Of a stretch of 64,000 nucleotides of DNA, positions 44,029 to 54,530 are shown one piece after another. Every line of letters starts with the position of its first letter. Within the stretch, counting starts at the first letter, position 1. Under the pieces are notes generated by a model. That model was not told where the DNA came from. It did no database searches and was given only the letters and a program-made list of their open reading frames with translations. Both the position numbers and the translations under genes were made by a program. The DNA comes from Alphaproteobacteria bacterium (GTDB lineage: Bacteria; Pseudomonadota; Alphaproteobacteria; Oceanibaculales; Oceanibaculaceae), in the NCBI GenBank assembly GCA_018823745.1, contig JAHJHR010000012.1, forward strand, positions 726,091-790,090, written 5' to 3'.

Positions 44029-44730
44029 ATGGACTGGCTGACCCTCAGCCCGGATGAGGTGACGGCAATAAAGCTCAGCCTGAAGGTGGCGCTCTGGGCC
44101 ATGCTGGCGAGCCTGCCGCTGGGAATCGCCGTGGCCTATCTGCTGGCCCGCTGTGACTTCTGGGGCAAGTCGCTGTTGAACGTGCTGGTGCATCTGCCGC
44201 TGATCCTGCCGCCGGTTGTGACCGGCTATATACTGCTGCTCGTGTTCGGGCGGCGCGGGGCGGTTGGTGAATTCCTCGACCAGTATTTCGGCATCGTCTT
44301 CGCCTTCCGCTGGACCGGGGCGGCGCTGGCCGGCGCGGTGATGGGCTTTCCGCTGATGGTCCGGGCCATGCGGCTGTCTATCGAGGCGGTGGACAGAAGG
44401 CTGGAACAGGCGGCCGGCACGCTGGGGGCCAATCCGGCGATGGTGTTCCTGACCGTGACCCTGCCGCTGATCCTGCCCGGCGTGATCGCCGGCATGATCC
44501 TGTCCTTCGCCAAGGCGATGGGTGAATTTGGTGCCACCATCACCTTCGTCTCCAATATTCCCGGCGAGACCCAGACGCTGCCGACGGCGATCTATGTCTT
44601 CACCCAGGTGCCGGGCGGCGATTCCGGGGCGCTGCGCCTGACGCTGGTATCAGTGGCGATCTCCATAGCGGCGCTGCTGGCCTCCGAATTCCTGGCCCGC
44701 CGGGCCGCCAGCCGGATCGGCCTGTCATGA
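44029..44730 (+). CDS. modB: molybdate ABC transporter permease ModB
   Basis: The 233-residue permease has about five transmembrane helices and the EAA loop EQAAGTLGANPAMVFLTVTL. It carries the FGATITFVSNIPGETQTLP segment found in ModB. It overlaps modC by 4 bases (ATGA). Confidence 0.95.
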   Translation: MDWLTLSPDEVTAIKLSLKVALWAMLASLPLGIAVAYLLARCDFWGKSLLNVLVHLPLILPPVVTGYILLLVFGRRGAVGEFLDQYFGIVFAFRWTGAALAGAVMGFPLMVRAMRLSIEAVDRRLEQAAGTLGANPAMVFLTVTLPLILPGVIAGMILSFAKAMGEFGATITFVSNIPGETQTLPTAIYVFTQVPGGDSGALRLTLVSVAISIAALLASEFLARRAASRIGLS

Positions 44731-45848
44731 GCCTGTCGGTCGATCTCCGCCACAGCCAGGGCAGCTTCACCCTCGATGCGCGCTTCGAGAGCGCGGGCAC
44801 GCTGACGGCCCTTTTCGGCCGGTCCGGCAGCGGCAAGACCACGCTGGTCAACATCGTTGCCGGGCTGATCCGCCCGAATCGCGGGCGGGTGGTGATCGGC
44901 GATCAGGTGCTGGTCGATACCGAACGTGGACTCTTCCTGCCCGCGCATCGCCGCCGCGTCGGCTATGTGTTCCAGGAAGGGCGGCTGTTCCCGCATCTGA
45001 CTGTGCAGCAGAACCTGCTCTATGGACGCTGGTTCGCGCCCCGCGCGGGCCGGCATGGCAGTCTGGAGTCTGTCGTCGATCTGCTCGGCATCGCGGCGCT
45101 GCTGGAGCGGCGGCCGGCGCTGCTGTCGGGCGGGGAGAAGCAGCGCGTCGCCATCGGCCGGGCGCTGCTGGCCAGCCCGCGCCTGCTGCTGATGGACGAG
45201 CCGCTGGCCGCGCTGGATGAAGGGCGTAAGGCCGAGATTCTGCCCTATATCGAAAGGCTGCGCGACGAGACCCGCATCCCCATCCTCTATGTCAGCCATG
45301 CGGTCGGGGAAGTGGCACGCCTGGCCCAGACGGTGGTGCTGCTGAATGAGGGCAAAGTGGCCGCCGCCGGGGAGACGGCGGAGATCATGGGGCGGCTCGA
45401 CCTGTTTCCCATGACCGGCCGGGCAGAGGCCGGTGCCGTGCTGGAATCCCGTATCGAGGGGCAGGAGGAGGCCTATGGCCTGACGGTGCTGCGGGCAGCC
45501 GGCGGGGTGTTGCGCGTGCCCCGGATCGATCTGGCGGTCGGAACGCCAGTCCGCATCCGCATCCGCGCCCGCGATGTCATGCTGGCGCTGGAAAAGCCTG
45601 TCGGGATCAGCGCGCTGAACATCCTGCCGGCGACAGTTACCGAGCTGCGCTCCGGTGACGGCCCCATCGTTGATGTGCGCCTGGACTGCGGCGGCGACGC
45701 GCTGCTGGCCCGCGTCACCCGCCGCTCGGTGGAAGTTCTGGGCCTGCGGCCGGGCCTCGCCCTTTATGCCGTGGTGAAAAGCGTCGCCTTCGACCGGCGC
45801 AGCGTCGCCCCCGGTGGCGAGGGCGGCGGCGACGCGGGGGATGTGTGA
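44727..45848 (+). CDS. modC: molybdate ABC transporter ATPase ModC
   Basis: The 373-residue protein has an ABC ATPase domain with Walker A FGRSGSGKTT, signature LSGGEKQRVAIGRALL, Walker B LLLMDEPLAALD, and a C-terminal TOBE/Mop domain (about 295-365; GISALNILPATVTELRSGDG) typical of ModC. It drives molybdate uptake. It is convergent with modE, with 16 bases between stops. Confidence 0.95.
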   Translation: MSLSVDLRHSQGSFTLDARFESAGTLTALFGRSGSGKTTLVNIVAGLIRPNRGRVVIGDQVLVDTERGLFLPAHRRRVGYVFQEGRLFPHLTVQQNLLYGRWFAPRAGRHGSLESVVDLLGIAALLERRPALLSGGEKQRVAIGRALLASPRLLLMDEPLAALDEGRKAEILPYIERLRDETRIPILYVSHAVGEVARLAQTVVLLNEGKVAAAGETAEIMGRLDLFPMTGRAEAGAVLESRIEGQEEAYGLTVLRAAGGVLRVPRIDLAVGTPVRIRIRARDVMLALEKPVGISALNILPATVTELRSGDGPIVDVRLDCGGDALLARVTRRSVEVLGLRPGLALYAVVKSVAFDRRSVAPGGEGGGDAGDV

Positions 45849-45864
45849 GAAGGGCGTCTGCCGC

Positions 45865-46275
45865 CTAGGCCGACCTCTCCGCCAGCGCGTCCGTCAGCGC
45901 GGTCAGGTGGGATGCTGTGGCGGCGGTCGCGGCTGCTTCCATCGCGCGATAATGGCGGATGATGGACTGGCCAAGCGGGGAGAGCGCCGCTCCGCCGCCG
46001 CCGGGTCCGCCATGCTGGGTTTCGACCAGCGGTGAGGCGAAGGCCTGGTTTAGCCCGTCGACCAGCAGCCAGGCCCGCCGATAGGACATGCCCATGGCCT
46101 TGCCGGCGGCCGTGATCGAGCCTTGCTCGGCAATCAGCTCCAGCAACCGCACCTTGCCCGGCCCGAGCGCCCCCTGGGCGCCGAAATCGACGCGCAGCGT
46201 CAGATGCGCGGCGGCATCGCCCCGGCCGGGCGGCGTGGTTCGGCGGGTGACGCCCTTGCTGGTCTGCTGGGTCAT
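45865..46275 (-). CDS. modE: ModE-type winged-helix regulator lacking a Mop domain
   Basis: The 136-residue protein has the LysR-like winged helix of ModE: LLELIAEQGSITAAGKAMGMSYRRAWLLVDGLN, described in parts, at about residues 42-75, followed by a glycine-rich loop (GGPGGGGAALSP). The C-terminal molybdate-binding Mop/TOBE domains of Escherichia coli ModE are absent. This short form is found in many alphaproteobacteria next to modABC. It is probably the molybdate-dependent regulator or repressor of modABC, though sensing without Mop domains is unexplained. Confidence 0.85.
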   Translation of the reverse strand: MTQQTSKGVTRRTTPPGRGDAAAHLTLRVDFGAQGALGPGKVRLLELIAEQGSITAAGKAMGMSYRRAWLLVDGLNQAFASPLVETQHGGPGGGGAALSPLGQSIIRHYRAMEAAATAATASHLTALTDALAERSA

Positions 46276-46355
46276 GGCCCCCTGATTGCTCCCGTTATGA
46301 TGCCGCAGGACACGATAAAGCCGGTGCCTTGATCAGCACACACGTTTCGTTAAGG

Positions 46356-46380
46356 ATATTGCGTTAGCACTACGCGATAT
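46356..46380. promoter_or_regulatory. dyad between modE and the PAS gene
   Basis: Arms ATATTGCGT and ACGCGATAT (8 of 9 pair) are separated by 7 bases. It lies about 40 bases upstream of the PAS gene and 80 bases upstream of modE, in the divergent interval, and could serve either. Confidence 0.45.
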
Positions 46381-46420
46381 GCCGAGGCAGAAGGGCCGGA
46401 GCGCGAGATGGATGGGATGA

Positions 46421-46966
46421 ATGCCCGGTTTTCATGTTGATGTTACATCGGCGGTTTCTACCCCGCTGCCACTCGATTCGGCGGCGCTTGATGAGCTGCT
46501 GCCGGTCTATGAGTGGTGGCAGGGCCTGCCGCAAACGGACGGGTTGGCCAGCCGGGACGATATAAGGCCGGAGCAATTGCGCCGGATGCTGGGCCGCATC
46601 AGCCTGATTGACGTGCTGGCGCCTATCGGCGCCGCGCGGTGCTATCGCTACCGTCTCTTCGGATCGACCCTTGCGCAATTGCATGGCCTGAACCGCCAGG
46701 GCACCTATCTCGATGATCTGACGCCCGAAATCTACCGGTCGATGGTCTGGCGCGATTATGACGAATGCCGCCGCCAGAAGACCCCCAGGCTGAGCGATTG
46801 CCTGCTCACAGGCGGCGGGGGCAAGCGCCACTATCTGCGCCTGCTGGTGCCCTTTAGCGGCAGTGAGGCGGGGGGCGATGTCAGCCTGCTGCTCTCGGCG
46901 ACCGCCTTCCTGGATGCGCAGGCGCGCGATCTGCAGACCACCAACTATTTCTACAGCGTCGTCTAA
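46421..46966 (+). CDS. PAS-domain protein of unknown function
   Basis: The 181-residue protein resembles the alphaproteobacterial PAS_5-type family: LPVYEWWQGLPQTDGLASR at the N-terminus, then LLGRISLIDVL-like (here MLGRISLIDVL) and RYRLFGSTLAQLHGLNRQG. It has no output domain, signal peptide or membrane segment; its ligand and partner are unknown. The first usable in-frame ATG is chosen (an earlier ATG meets a stop). It ends before a bidirectional terminator. Confidence 0.75.
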   Translation: MPGFHVDVTSAVSTPLPLDSAALDELLPVYEWWQGLPQTDGLASRDDIRPEQLRRMLGRISLIDVLAPIGAARCYRYRLFGSTLAQLHGLNRQGTYLDDLTPEIYRSMVWRDYDECRRQKTPRLSDCLLTGGGGKRHYLRLLVPFSGSEAGGDVSLLLSATAFLDAQARDLQTTNYFYSVV

Positions 46967-46984
46967 CCGGCGATGGTGGAATAG

Positions 46985-47021
46985 AAAACGGCGCGGGGTT
47001 ATCGACCCGCGCCGTTGTTTT
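46985..47021. terminator. bidirectional intrinsic terminator between the PAS gene and pckA
   Basis: Perfect 11-base arms AACGGCGCGGG and CCCGCGCCGTT enclose an 8-base loop (46998-47005). GTTTT follows on the plus strand and TTTTC on the minus strand, so it can end both convergent transcripts. Confidence 0.88.
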
Positions 47022-47036
47022 CGTGATCTCCGGCGG

Positions 47037-48644
<1,608 letters not shown>

Positions 48645-48746
48645 GGCGGGTCTCCTCCTGTGGTTTCTCTTTATGTCGGCGCGCTGTTTGGATGAACGCC
48701 CTCTAGATAATGGCCCGCCATGGGGCCATGCAACATCCTTGTAACG

Positions 48747-49520
48747 TTAATTAGGGGATTCGGTTTCCGGCTGTGTCCTTACGTCGCGCCGTGCACGCTT
48801 TGCCAGCCGCACCAGCGCAACCCGGGCGGCCTCGGCATCGGCGACCGGTTTGTCGAAATCCAGCCGGGCAACCTGCCCCCTCAGCCGGAGATCGCAGCCC
48901 TCGGGATCGCAGCCGGTCAGTTGCCAGCCCTTACCGGACAGGCCGAGCAGCTGGCTGGCATAGAGATCGATGGCGTCGGCATGATCGGCGTTCATATGCG
49001 CGACGATATCGGCCTCCCGGCCGGCCAGCGCTTCATGACCCTGCAAATCGAAGAGGAACTCATCGGCGGGCATCCAGTGGATGCGCCCGAAGCCGGCGAC
49101 GAGATGCGCGCGCTCCGGCATCACCCGGTACAGGGTAAAATCGGGAAACCCGGCATAGAGCGCCGCACTGGGGTGCCGGGCGAGGAAGCGCAACATCAGC
49201 AGCGGATCGTCGCCGGCCGGCGCGATGCGGCCCTGGATCGTCGCGCGCGGGCCGGTCAGCGGCTCCTCCAGCCCGGCCGTGCCATCGACCAGCAGCGAGA
49301 CCCGGGCATCTTCCTTCAGGTTCTTCGTGTGGTCGGCCAAATCGGAGAGCAGCAACAGCGGCCGGCCGGAATGGTCGCAGGCCAGCAGCACCAGCGAGGC
49401 ATAAGGCCAGCCCCCGCCTGCCATGCCCGTTGCCAGGCTGGCGCGGTCGGCCGCGCGGGTCAGCCGCCGGACGATATCGCCCGGCGCTTGCTCAGCGTCA
49501 GTGGGTATGGGCTTTGCCAT
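48747..49520 (-). CDS. HugZ-like haem/flavin-reductase-fold protein
   Basis: The 257-residue protein has an N-terminal pyridoxamine-phosphate-oxidase-like split barrel (about residues 10-160, with PYASLVLLACDHSGRPLLL) and a C-terminal DUF2470 domain (HMNADHADAIDLY). HugZ-type members degrade haem or bind flavin; which applies here is unknown. Its start overlaps the PCuAC gene by 23 bases, so both are one unit. Confidence 0.85.
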   Translation of the reverse strand: MAKPIPTDAEQAPGDIVRRLTRAADRASLATGMAGGGWPYASLVLLACDHSGRPLLLLSDLADHTKNLKEDARVSLLVDGTAGLEEPLTGPRATIQGRIAPAGDDPLLMLRFLARHPSAALYAGFPDFTLYRVMPERAHLVAGFGRIHWMPADEFLFDLQGHEALAGREADIVAHMNADHADAIDLYASQLLGLSGKGWQLTGCDPEGCDLRLRGQVARLDFDKPVADAEAARVALVRLAKRARRDVRTQPETESPN

Positions 49521-49974
49521 GCCCGGACGGCTCGGTGGCGCCGATCGGCAGCACCTCGGCGCTCACTTTCACCTCGCCGGCGGTCTCATAAACCAGCGTC
49601 AGGTCGATCCAGGTACCGGCGACCAGCGGCTTCTTCAGGCCGATCATCATGACGTGCAACCCGCCCGGCTGGAAGACGACCGGGGTGCCCGGCTCGACCT
49701 CCACGCCCTCGATGCGGCGCATGCGCATGATGCCGCCTTCCATCAGATGGGTGTGGATTTCAACCTTCTCCGCCACGTCGGACTTCACAGCGACCAGCTT
49801 GTCGGTCTTGCCGGTGTCATTGCTCAGAATCATGTAGACGGCGCCGGTCTTGGCGGTGGGCGGAGTGGCGCGGCTCCAGACCTGCGTGGCCTCGACATGA
49901 TCGTGATGGGCGCTGGCCGCCACCGGCGCCAGAATCGTCAGTGCCGCGAGAAGGAATACAGGGAACAGCCGCAT
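49498..49974 (-). CDS. PCuAC copper chaperone
   Basis: The 158-residue protein has a signal peptide (about 1-22, ending AASAH), a histidine patch (HHDH) and a PCuAC domain: EIHTHLMEGGIMRM and HVMMIGLKKPL hold the methionine/histidine copper ligands. It delivers copper(I) to the CuA site of cytochrome oxidase in the periplasm. A histidine-rich tail (HGKAHTH) is extra. The start is MRLFPVFLLAA, chosen for the signal peptide. Confidence 0.9.
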   Translation of the reverse strand: MRLFPVFLLAALTILAPVAASAHHDHVEATQVWSRATPPTAKTGAVYMILSNDTGKTDKLVAVKSDVAEKVEIHTHLMEGGIMRMRRIEGVEVEPGTPVVFQPGGLHVMMIGLKKPLVAGTWIDLTLVYETAGEVKVSAEVLPIGATEPSGHGKAHTH

Positions 49975-50207
49975 GGTAAATCTCCCGGTCGAGAAACAGT
50001 ATTTCTGCCACAATGCCGTCGCCTGGGCCATCGGGCAACCGGTCAAAGCGCCGCATCGTGCGGTTTTCACCGGGTGAGACAAAACTTGGCAGACTGTACA
50101 GAAAAAGCCTAAATCCTCTGCTAGTCACTTGCACGACGTGCAGAAGGCACGGCGGGCCGGCCATTGCGGGCCAAGTTAATCGGGGACGTTCGTCAGGGGG
50201 TATTATC

Positions 50208-50906
50208 GTGGCACACACCATTGCGTTGGTGGATGACGACCAGAACATCATCACCTCCGTGCAGATTGCACTGGAGGCCGAGGGCTTTGAGGTGCGTACC
50301 TATGCCGATGGCGAGGAGGCGCTGCTGGGGATCAGCCAGCGTCCGGTCGATCTGGCCGTTCTCGACATCAAGATGCCGCGCATGGATGGCATGGAGCTGC
50401 TGTCGAAGCTGCGCAAGAAGACGGCGATGCCGGTGATCTTCCTGACCTCGAAGGATGACGAGGTCGATGAGGTGCTGGGTCTGCGCATGGGCGCCGATGA
50501 CTACATCACCAAGCCGTTCTCCCAGCGCCTGCTGATCGAGCGTATCCGCGCTTTGCTGCGGCGCCAGGATCTGGCCCAGGAAACAACCGAGCCGGGCAAG
50601 GAGAACGTCGTCGTGCGTGGCGATCTGGTGCTCGACCCGCGCCGCCATATGTGCACCTGGAAGGGCGGGCCGGTGAACCTCACCGTTACCGAATTCCTGA
50701 TTCTGAAGGCGCTGGCACAGCGTCCCGGCCATGTGAAGAATCGCGACCAGCTGATGGACGCGGCCTATGGCGAATCTATCTATGTCGACGACCGTACAAT
50801 CGACAGCCACATCAAGCGGCTGCGCAAGAAATTCAAGGTGGTCGACGATGATTTCCAGGAGATCGAGACCCTGTATGGCGTCGGCTATCGCTATCGCGAG
50901 GGCTGA
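50208..50906 (+). CDS. chvI: ChvI-family response regulator
   Basis: The 232-residue protein has a receiver domain (about 1-120, acceptor Asp53 in [13 protein letters not shown]) and an OmpR-type winged helix (about 135-230, [16 protein letters not shown]). It starts at GTG after an AGGGGG site ([14 protein letters not shown]). ChvI responds to acid, envelope stress and periplasmic signals with ChvG, controlling envelope and central-carbon genes in alphaproteobacteria. It is 45 bases upstream of chvG. Confidence 0.95.
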   Translation: MAHTIALVDDDQNIITSVQIALEAEGFEVRTYADGEEALLGISQRPVDLAVLDIKMPRMDGMELLSKLRKKTAMPVIFLTSKDDEVDEVLGLRMGADDYITKPFSQRLLIERIRALLRRQDLAQETTEPGKENVVVRGDLVLDPRRHMCTWKGGPVNLTVTEFLILKALAQRPGHVKNRDQLMDAAYGESIYVDDRTIDSHIKRLRKKFKVVDDDFQEIETLYGVGYRYREG

Positions 50907-50951
50907 TGCGTTTTTCCGAGGTAAGCCCCGAGACCAGGACGGCTTAGGATA

Positions 50952-52709
50952 ATGTCTGCATCCGCCGAGCAACCGCGCGACATCCGCCGTCCTGCGCCGA
51001 CGCCGACGGACGGTGCTGTGCGCCCGGTGCCGGTGTCCGATGCCGGTGGGGGGGCGTCGGCGGAAGAGTCGGTCAGCCATTTGTCGCTGCCGGACACCGA
51101 GGCGCGGCTGCGCCGGCGGCGGCCCTGGAGCTGGTCGCCGCTGACAACCCGGATATTGGCGATCAACCTGCTGGCGCTGGCGCTGCTCGTCGCCGGCGTT
51201 TTCTATGTCGATGAATACCGCCGCGGGCTGATCGAGGCGGAATTGCAGACCCTGCGCCTTCAGGCCGATCTGTTTGCCGAGGCACTGGGCGCCGGCGCCG
51301 TGCAGGATCTCGGCGATGACACGGTGAACATCTCGGGCGAAATGGCGCGCCAGCTGGTGCGTCGCCTGGAAGGCCCGCTCTCCACCCGGTTGCGGATTTT
51401 CGAGCCGGAAGGGGGCCTGATCGCCGACAGCCGGTTGCTCCGGGGGCCCTATGGCATGGTGCAGATCGAACCGCTGCCGGTCATCACCGAACGGCCCGGC
51501 TTTCCGGCCCGCGTGGCCAATCAGGTCTATGACTGGGTGATGAACTGGCTGCCGACCAATGATCACCTGCCGCCTTACAGCGAAGCGCCGTTGCAGAGCG
51601 GAGACGATTATGCCGAGGTCCGCAGCGCCTTGCAGGGTGAGCCGGCGACGGCGCTGCGCCAGGCCGAGGATGGGCGCATGATGCTGTCTGTCGCGGTGCC
51701 GGTGCAGAGCTATCGCCAGGTGCTTGGGGCCCTGATGGTGACCGGTACCGACAAGAGCATCGACGACCGGGTGCGCACCGTGCGGCTGGACATCATCAAG
51801 GTGTTTTCGGCTGTGTTCTCGCTGACGGTTCTGCTGTCGCTGTATCTGGCCAGCAGCATCACCCGGCCGATTTCGCGGCTGGCGGTGGCGGCGGAGCGCA
51901 TGCGCCAGGGCATGAACCGGCAGTTCAGCATCCCCGATTTCCGCCAGCGCCGCGACGAGATCGGCGATCTGTCCGGCGCCCTGATCGACATGACCGAGGC
52001 GATCTGGCAGCGCATGGACGCCATCGAGCGTTTCGCCGCCGATGTGTCGCATGAAATCAAGAATCCGCTGACCAGCCTGCGCAGCGCCGTCGAAACTGCG
52101 GCCCGCGTGAAGGACCCGGAACAGCAGAAGCGCCTGATGGCGGTCATCCTGGACGATGTGCAGCGTCTCGACCGGCTGATCACCGACATCTCGGATGCGT
52201 CGCGTCTCGATTCCGAATTGTCGCGGGCCGGCACCGAGCCGGTCGATGTCGGAATCATGCTGAACACCCTGGTCGGGGTCTACACCACCGTGCCGCGCGA
52301 GGACGGGCTGGTGTTCAAGCTGCATCTGCCGTCCCGCGAGAAGCTGGTCGTCGCCGGGCTCGAAACCCGCCTCGGCCAGGTCGTGCGCAACCTGATCAGC
52401 AATGCCATCAGCTTCTCGCCGCCGGGTGGCACCATTGCCGTCTCGGCGCAGCGCAAGGGCAATGTAGTGCTCTTCACCGTCGAGGATGACGGGCCGGGCA
52501 TCCCCGAGAACAAGCTGCAGGATATCTTCAACCGCTTCTATACGGAGCGCCCGAAAGGCGAGAAATTCGGCCGCCATTCGGGGCTGGGCCTCAGCATCTC
52601 CAAGCAGATCATCGATGCTCATCACGGCTCGATCCAGGCGGAAAACCGCCGGGATGCCGAGGGGAATGTGATTGGCGCGCGCTTCACCGTGTGTCTGCCG
52701 AAGGCATAG
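50952..52709 (+). CDS. chvG: ChvG-family sensor histidine kinase
   Basis: The 585-residue kinase has a long proline/alanine-rich cytoplasmic N-terminus (about 1-65), transmembrane helix 1 (about 72-92, ILAINLLALALLVAGVFYV), a periplasmic sensor domain, transmembrane helix 2 (about 285-305, SLTVLLSLYLASS), a HAMP domain, HisKA with His367 in DVSHEIKNPLTSLR, and HATPase_c. It autophosphorylates and activates ChvI. A further ChvG partner, ExoR, is not in the window. Confidence 0.95.
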   Translation: MSASAEQPRDIRRPAPTPTDGAVRPVPVSDAGGGASAEESVSHLSLPDTEARLRRRRPWSWSPLTTRILAINLLALALLVAGVFYVDEYRRGLIEAELQTLRLQADLFAEALGAGAVQDLGDDTVNISGEMARQLVRRLEGPLSTRLRIFEPEGGLIADSRLLRGPYGMVQIEPLPVITERPGFPARVANQVYDWVMNWLPTNDHLPPYSEAPLQSGDDYAEVRSALQGEPATALRQAEDGRMMLSVAVPVQSYRQVLGALMVTGTDKSIDDRVRTVRLDIIKVFSAVFSLTVLLSLYLASSITRPISRLAVAAERMRQGMNRQFSIPDFRQRRDEIGDLSGALIDMTEAIWQRMDAIERFAADVSHEIKNPLTSLRSAVETAARVKDPEQQKRLMAVILDDVQRLDRLITDISDASRLDSELSRAGTEPVDVGIMLNTLVGVYTTVPREDGLVFKLHLPSREKLVVAGLETRLGQVVRNLISNAISFSPPGGTIAVSAQRKGNVVLFTVEDDGPGIPENKLQDIFNRFYTERPKGEKFGRHSGLGLSISKQIIDAHHGSIQAENRRDAEGNVIGARFTVCLPKA

Positions 52710-52715
52710 GCGGGT

Positions 52716-53141
52716 GTGACAGAGCAGCTGATCCACGCCACCGCGATTGCCCTTAATGGAAAGGCCGTGCTGCTCTGCGGGCCGCCGGGCAGCGGCAAGT
52801 CGGATCTGGCGCTGCGGGCCATCGAGGGGCGCGCGGTGCTGATCGCGGACGACCAGACACGGCTGCACCGGGCGGGCGATCTCCTGCTGGCCTCCTGCCC
52901 GGAGAGTATCCGGGGTCGTCTGGAAGTGCGCGGCATCGGCATCGTCGCCATGCCGATGCGCGACCGGGTGCCGGTCGTGCTGGCGGTCGATCTGGTGTCG
53001 TCCGTGGACGTGGAGCGCATGCCGGAGTACGACAGCCGCGATTATATGGGCATCAGCATACCGCTTTTGCGCCTTGCCCCCTTCGAGGCCTCGGCACTGG
53101 CCAAGCTTCGGCTTGCGGTTGCCCGCCTTGCGGGGGAATAA
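52716..53141 (+). CDS. hprK: HPr kinase/phosphorylase, short alphaproteobacterial form
   Basis: The 141-residue protein contains only the C-terminal catalytic half of HprK: Walker A GPPGSGKSD (about residues 22-30), LIADDQTRL and RLEVRGIGIV. The N-terminal regulatory domain of Firmicute HprK is missing, as usual in this class. It phosphorylates HPr on the regulatory serine; the cognate HPr has Ser51 at that place. It starts at GTG, 6 bases after chvG. Confidence 0.92.
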   Translation: MTEQLIHATAIALNGKAVLLCGPPGSGKSDLALRAIEGRAVLIADDQTRLHRAGDLLLASCPESIRGRLEVRGIGIVAMPMRDRVPVVLAVDLVSSVDVERMPEYDSRDYMGISIPLLRLAPFEASALAKLRLAVARLAGE

Positions 53142-53151
53142 TGCGCGCCTC

Positions 53152-54090
53152 ATGACCGACATGACGCCCGCCCCCGCTTCCGCCTCATTGGCGACCCTGA
53201 GTGACCGGATCGTGCTCGTGACGGGCCTCTCCGGCGCAGGCCGCACCGCGTGCCTGAAGGCGCTGGAGGATATCGGCTATGAGGCTATCGACAATCTGCC
53301 GATCGGCCTGCTGCGCCTGCTGATCGATGGTGGCTGCAGCGGCCCGGGCGGCCGGCCGCGCCCCATTGCCATCGGCGTCGACATCCGGACCCGCGATTTC
53401 GAGGTCGAGCGTGTGACCGCCCTGATCGACCAGCTGCGCGCCGATAGCGGCCCGGAAATCCGGCTGCTGTTCCTCGATTGTGATACCGAGGTGCTGGCCC
53501 GGCGCTTCACCGAAACCCGCCGCCGCCATCCGCTGGCGGCCGACAGGCCGGTGATTGACGGGATCGAGCTGGAGCGCCAGCGCATCGCCCCGCTGCGCGA
53601 GCGTGCCGACCAGGTGATCGACACCACCGATCTGGCGCCTGGTGATCTGCGCCGCCGGCTCTGGGCCGAATACGCGCTCGATCCGCGCCAGGGCGTGACC
53701 ATCACGGTGCTGTCCTTCTCCTATCGCGAGGGGCTGCCGCGCGAGGCCGATCTGGTATTCGACGTACGTTTTCTCGACAATCCGCATTATGATCCCGCGC
53801 TTCGGCCACTTGATGGGCGCGATGCCGCCGTCGCCGCCCATATCGAGGGCGATAGCGGGCTTCAGCCTTTCTTCGGCCATCTGACCGCGATGCTGGGGCC
53901 GCTGTTGCCGCGTTATTACCAGGAAGGCAAAAGCTATCTGACCATCGCCATCGGCTGCACGGGCGGGCGCCACCGCTCGGTCTATGTTGCCGAAAGGCTG
54001 GCGGTATGGCTGGAGCAGCAAGGCCAACGCGTCATCGTCAGCCATCGCGATGTCGAGCGTTGGGAAAGCCGCCAGAAGAGCGGCATCTGA
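53152..54090 (+). CDS. rapZ: RapZ-family nucleotide-binding protein (YvcJ/RapZ)
   Basis: The 312-residue protein has an N-terminal P-loop domain, VLVTGLSGAGRTACLKALED, and a C-terminal domain with IAIGCTGGRHRSVYVAERLA. In Escherichia coli RapZ guides sRNA GlmZ decay; in other bacteria it binds GTP or ATP. The Walker A lysine is Arg31 here (GLSGAGRT). It lies between hprK and the PTS IIA gene, the usual place. The start MTDMTPAPAS begins 10 bases after hprK. Confidence 0.93.
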   Translation: MTDMTPAPASASLATLSDRIVLVTGLSGAGRTACLKALEDIGYEAIDNLPIGLLRLLIDGGCSGPGGRPRPIAIGVDIRTRDFEVERVTALIDQLRADSGPEIRLLFLDCDTEVLARRFTETRRRHPLAADRPVIDGIELERQRIAPLRERADQVIDTTDLAPGDLRRRLWAEYALDPRQGVTITVLSFSYREGLPREADLVFDVRFLDNPHYDPALRPLDGRDAAVAAHIEGDSGLQPFFGHLTAMLGPLLPRYYQEGKSYLTIAIGCTGGRHRSVYVAERLAVWLEQQGQRVIVSHRDVERWESRQKSGI

Positions 54091-54122
54091 TACCCGGACA
54101 AGGACAGAGTAGGGGAGTCCAC

Positions 54123-54530
54123 ATGATAGGTTTGGTGCTGGTGACCCATGGCCGTCTGGCCGCGGAACTGATCGCCGCCCTGGAACATGTCGTCGGCAAG
54201 CAGGAGCGGGTCGCCGCCGTCTGCATCGGCCCGGAAGACGACATGGAACAGCGGCGCCAGGAAATCCTCGACAAGGTCGGCGGGGTCGAGGAAGGCCAGG
54301 GCGTCGTGGTGCTGACCGACATGTTCGGCGGCACGCCCTCCAACCTGGCGATCTCGATCATGAACAAGGCCAAGGTTGAGGTCATCGCCGGCGTCAACCT
54401 GCCGATGCTGATCAAGCTGGCCAGCGTGCGCACGACCGAGGATCTGGCCCGCGCGGTGGAAAGCGCCCAGGATGCCGGGCGCAAATACATCAATGTCGCC
54501 TCCAAGCTGCTCGCCGGGGAGGCCTCTTGA
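54123..54530 (+). CDS. PTS mannose-family EIIA component
   Basis: The 135-residue protein is a EIIA-Man domain with phospho-accepting His9 in VLVTHGRLAAEL and TDMFGGTPSNLA. It takes phosphate from HPr but no sugar permease is encoded nearby, so a regulatory role in the nitrogen-type PTS is likely. It overlaps HPr by 4 bases (TTGA). Confidence 0.94.
   Translation: MIGLVLVTHGRLAAELIAALEHVVGKQERVAAVCIGPEDDMEQRRQEILDKVGGVEEGQGVVVLTDMFGGTPSNLAISIMNKAKVEVIAGVNLPMLIKLASVRTTEDLARAVESAQDAGRKYINVASKLLAGEAS

Noticed and set aside
50193..53246. A minus-strand open frame of about 1017 codons opposite chvI, chvG and hprK.
   Set aside because: It is the antisense of well-recognised genes in GC-rich DNA, has no recognisable domain, and is rich in His, Arg, Gln and Gly as expected of a reverse-frame shadow.
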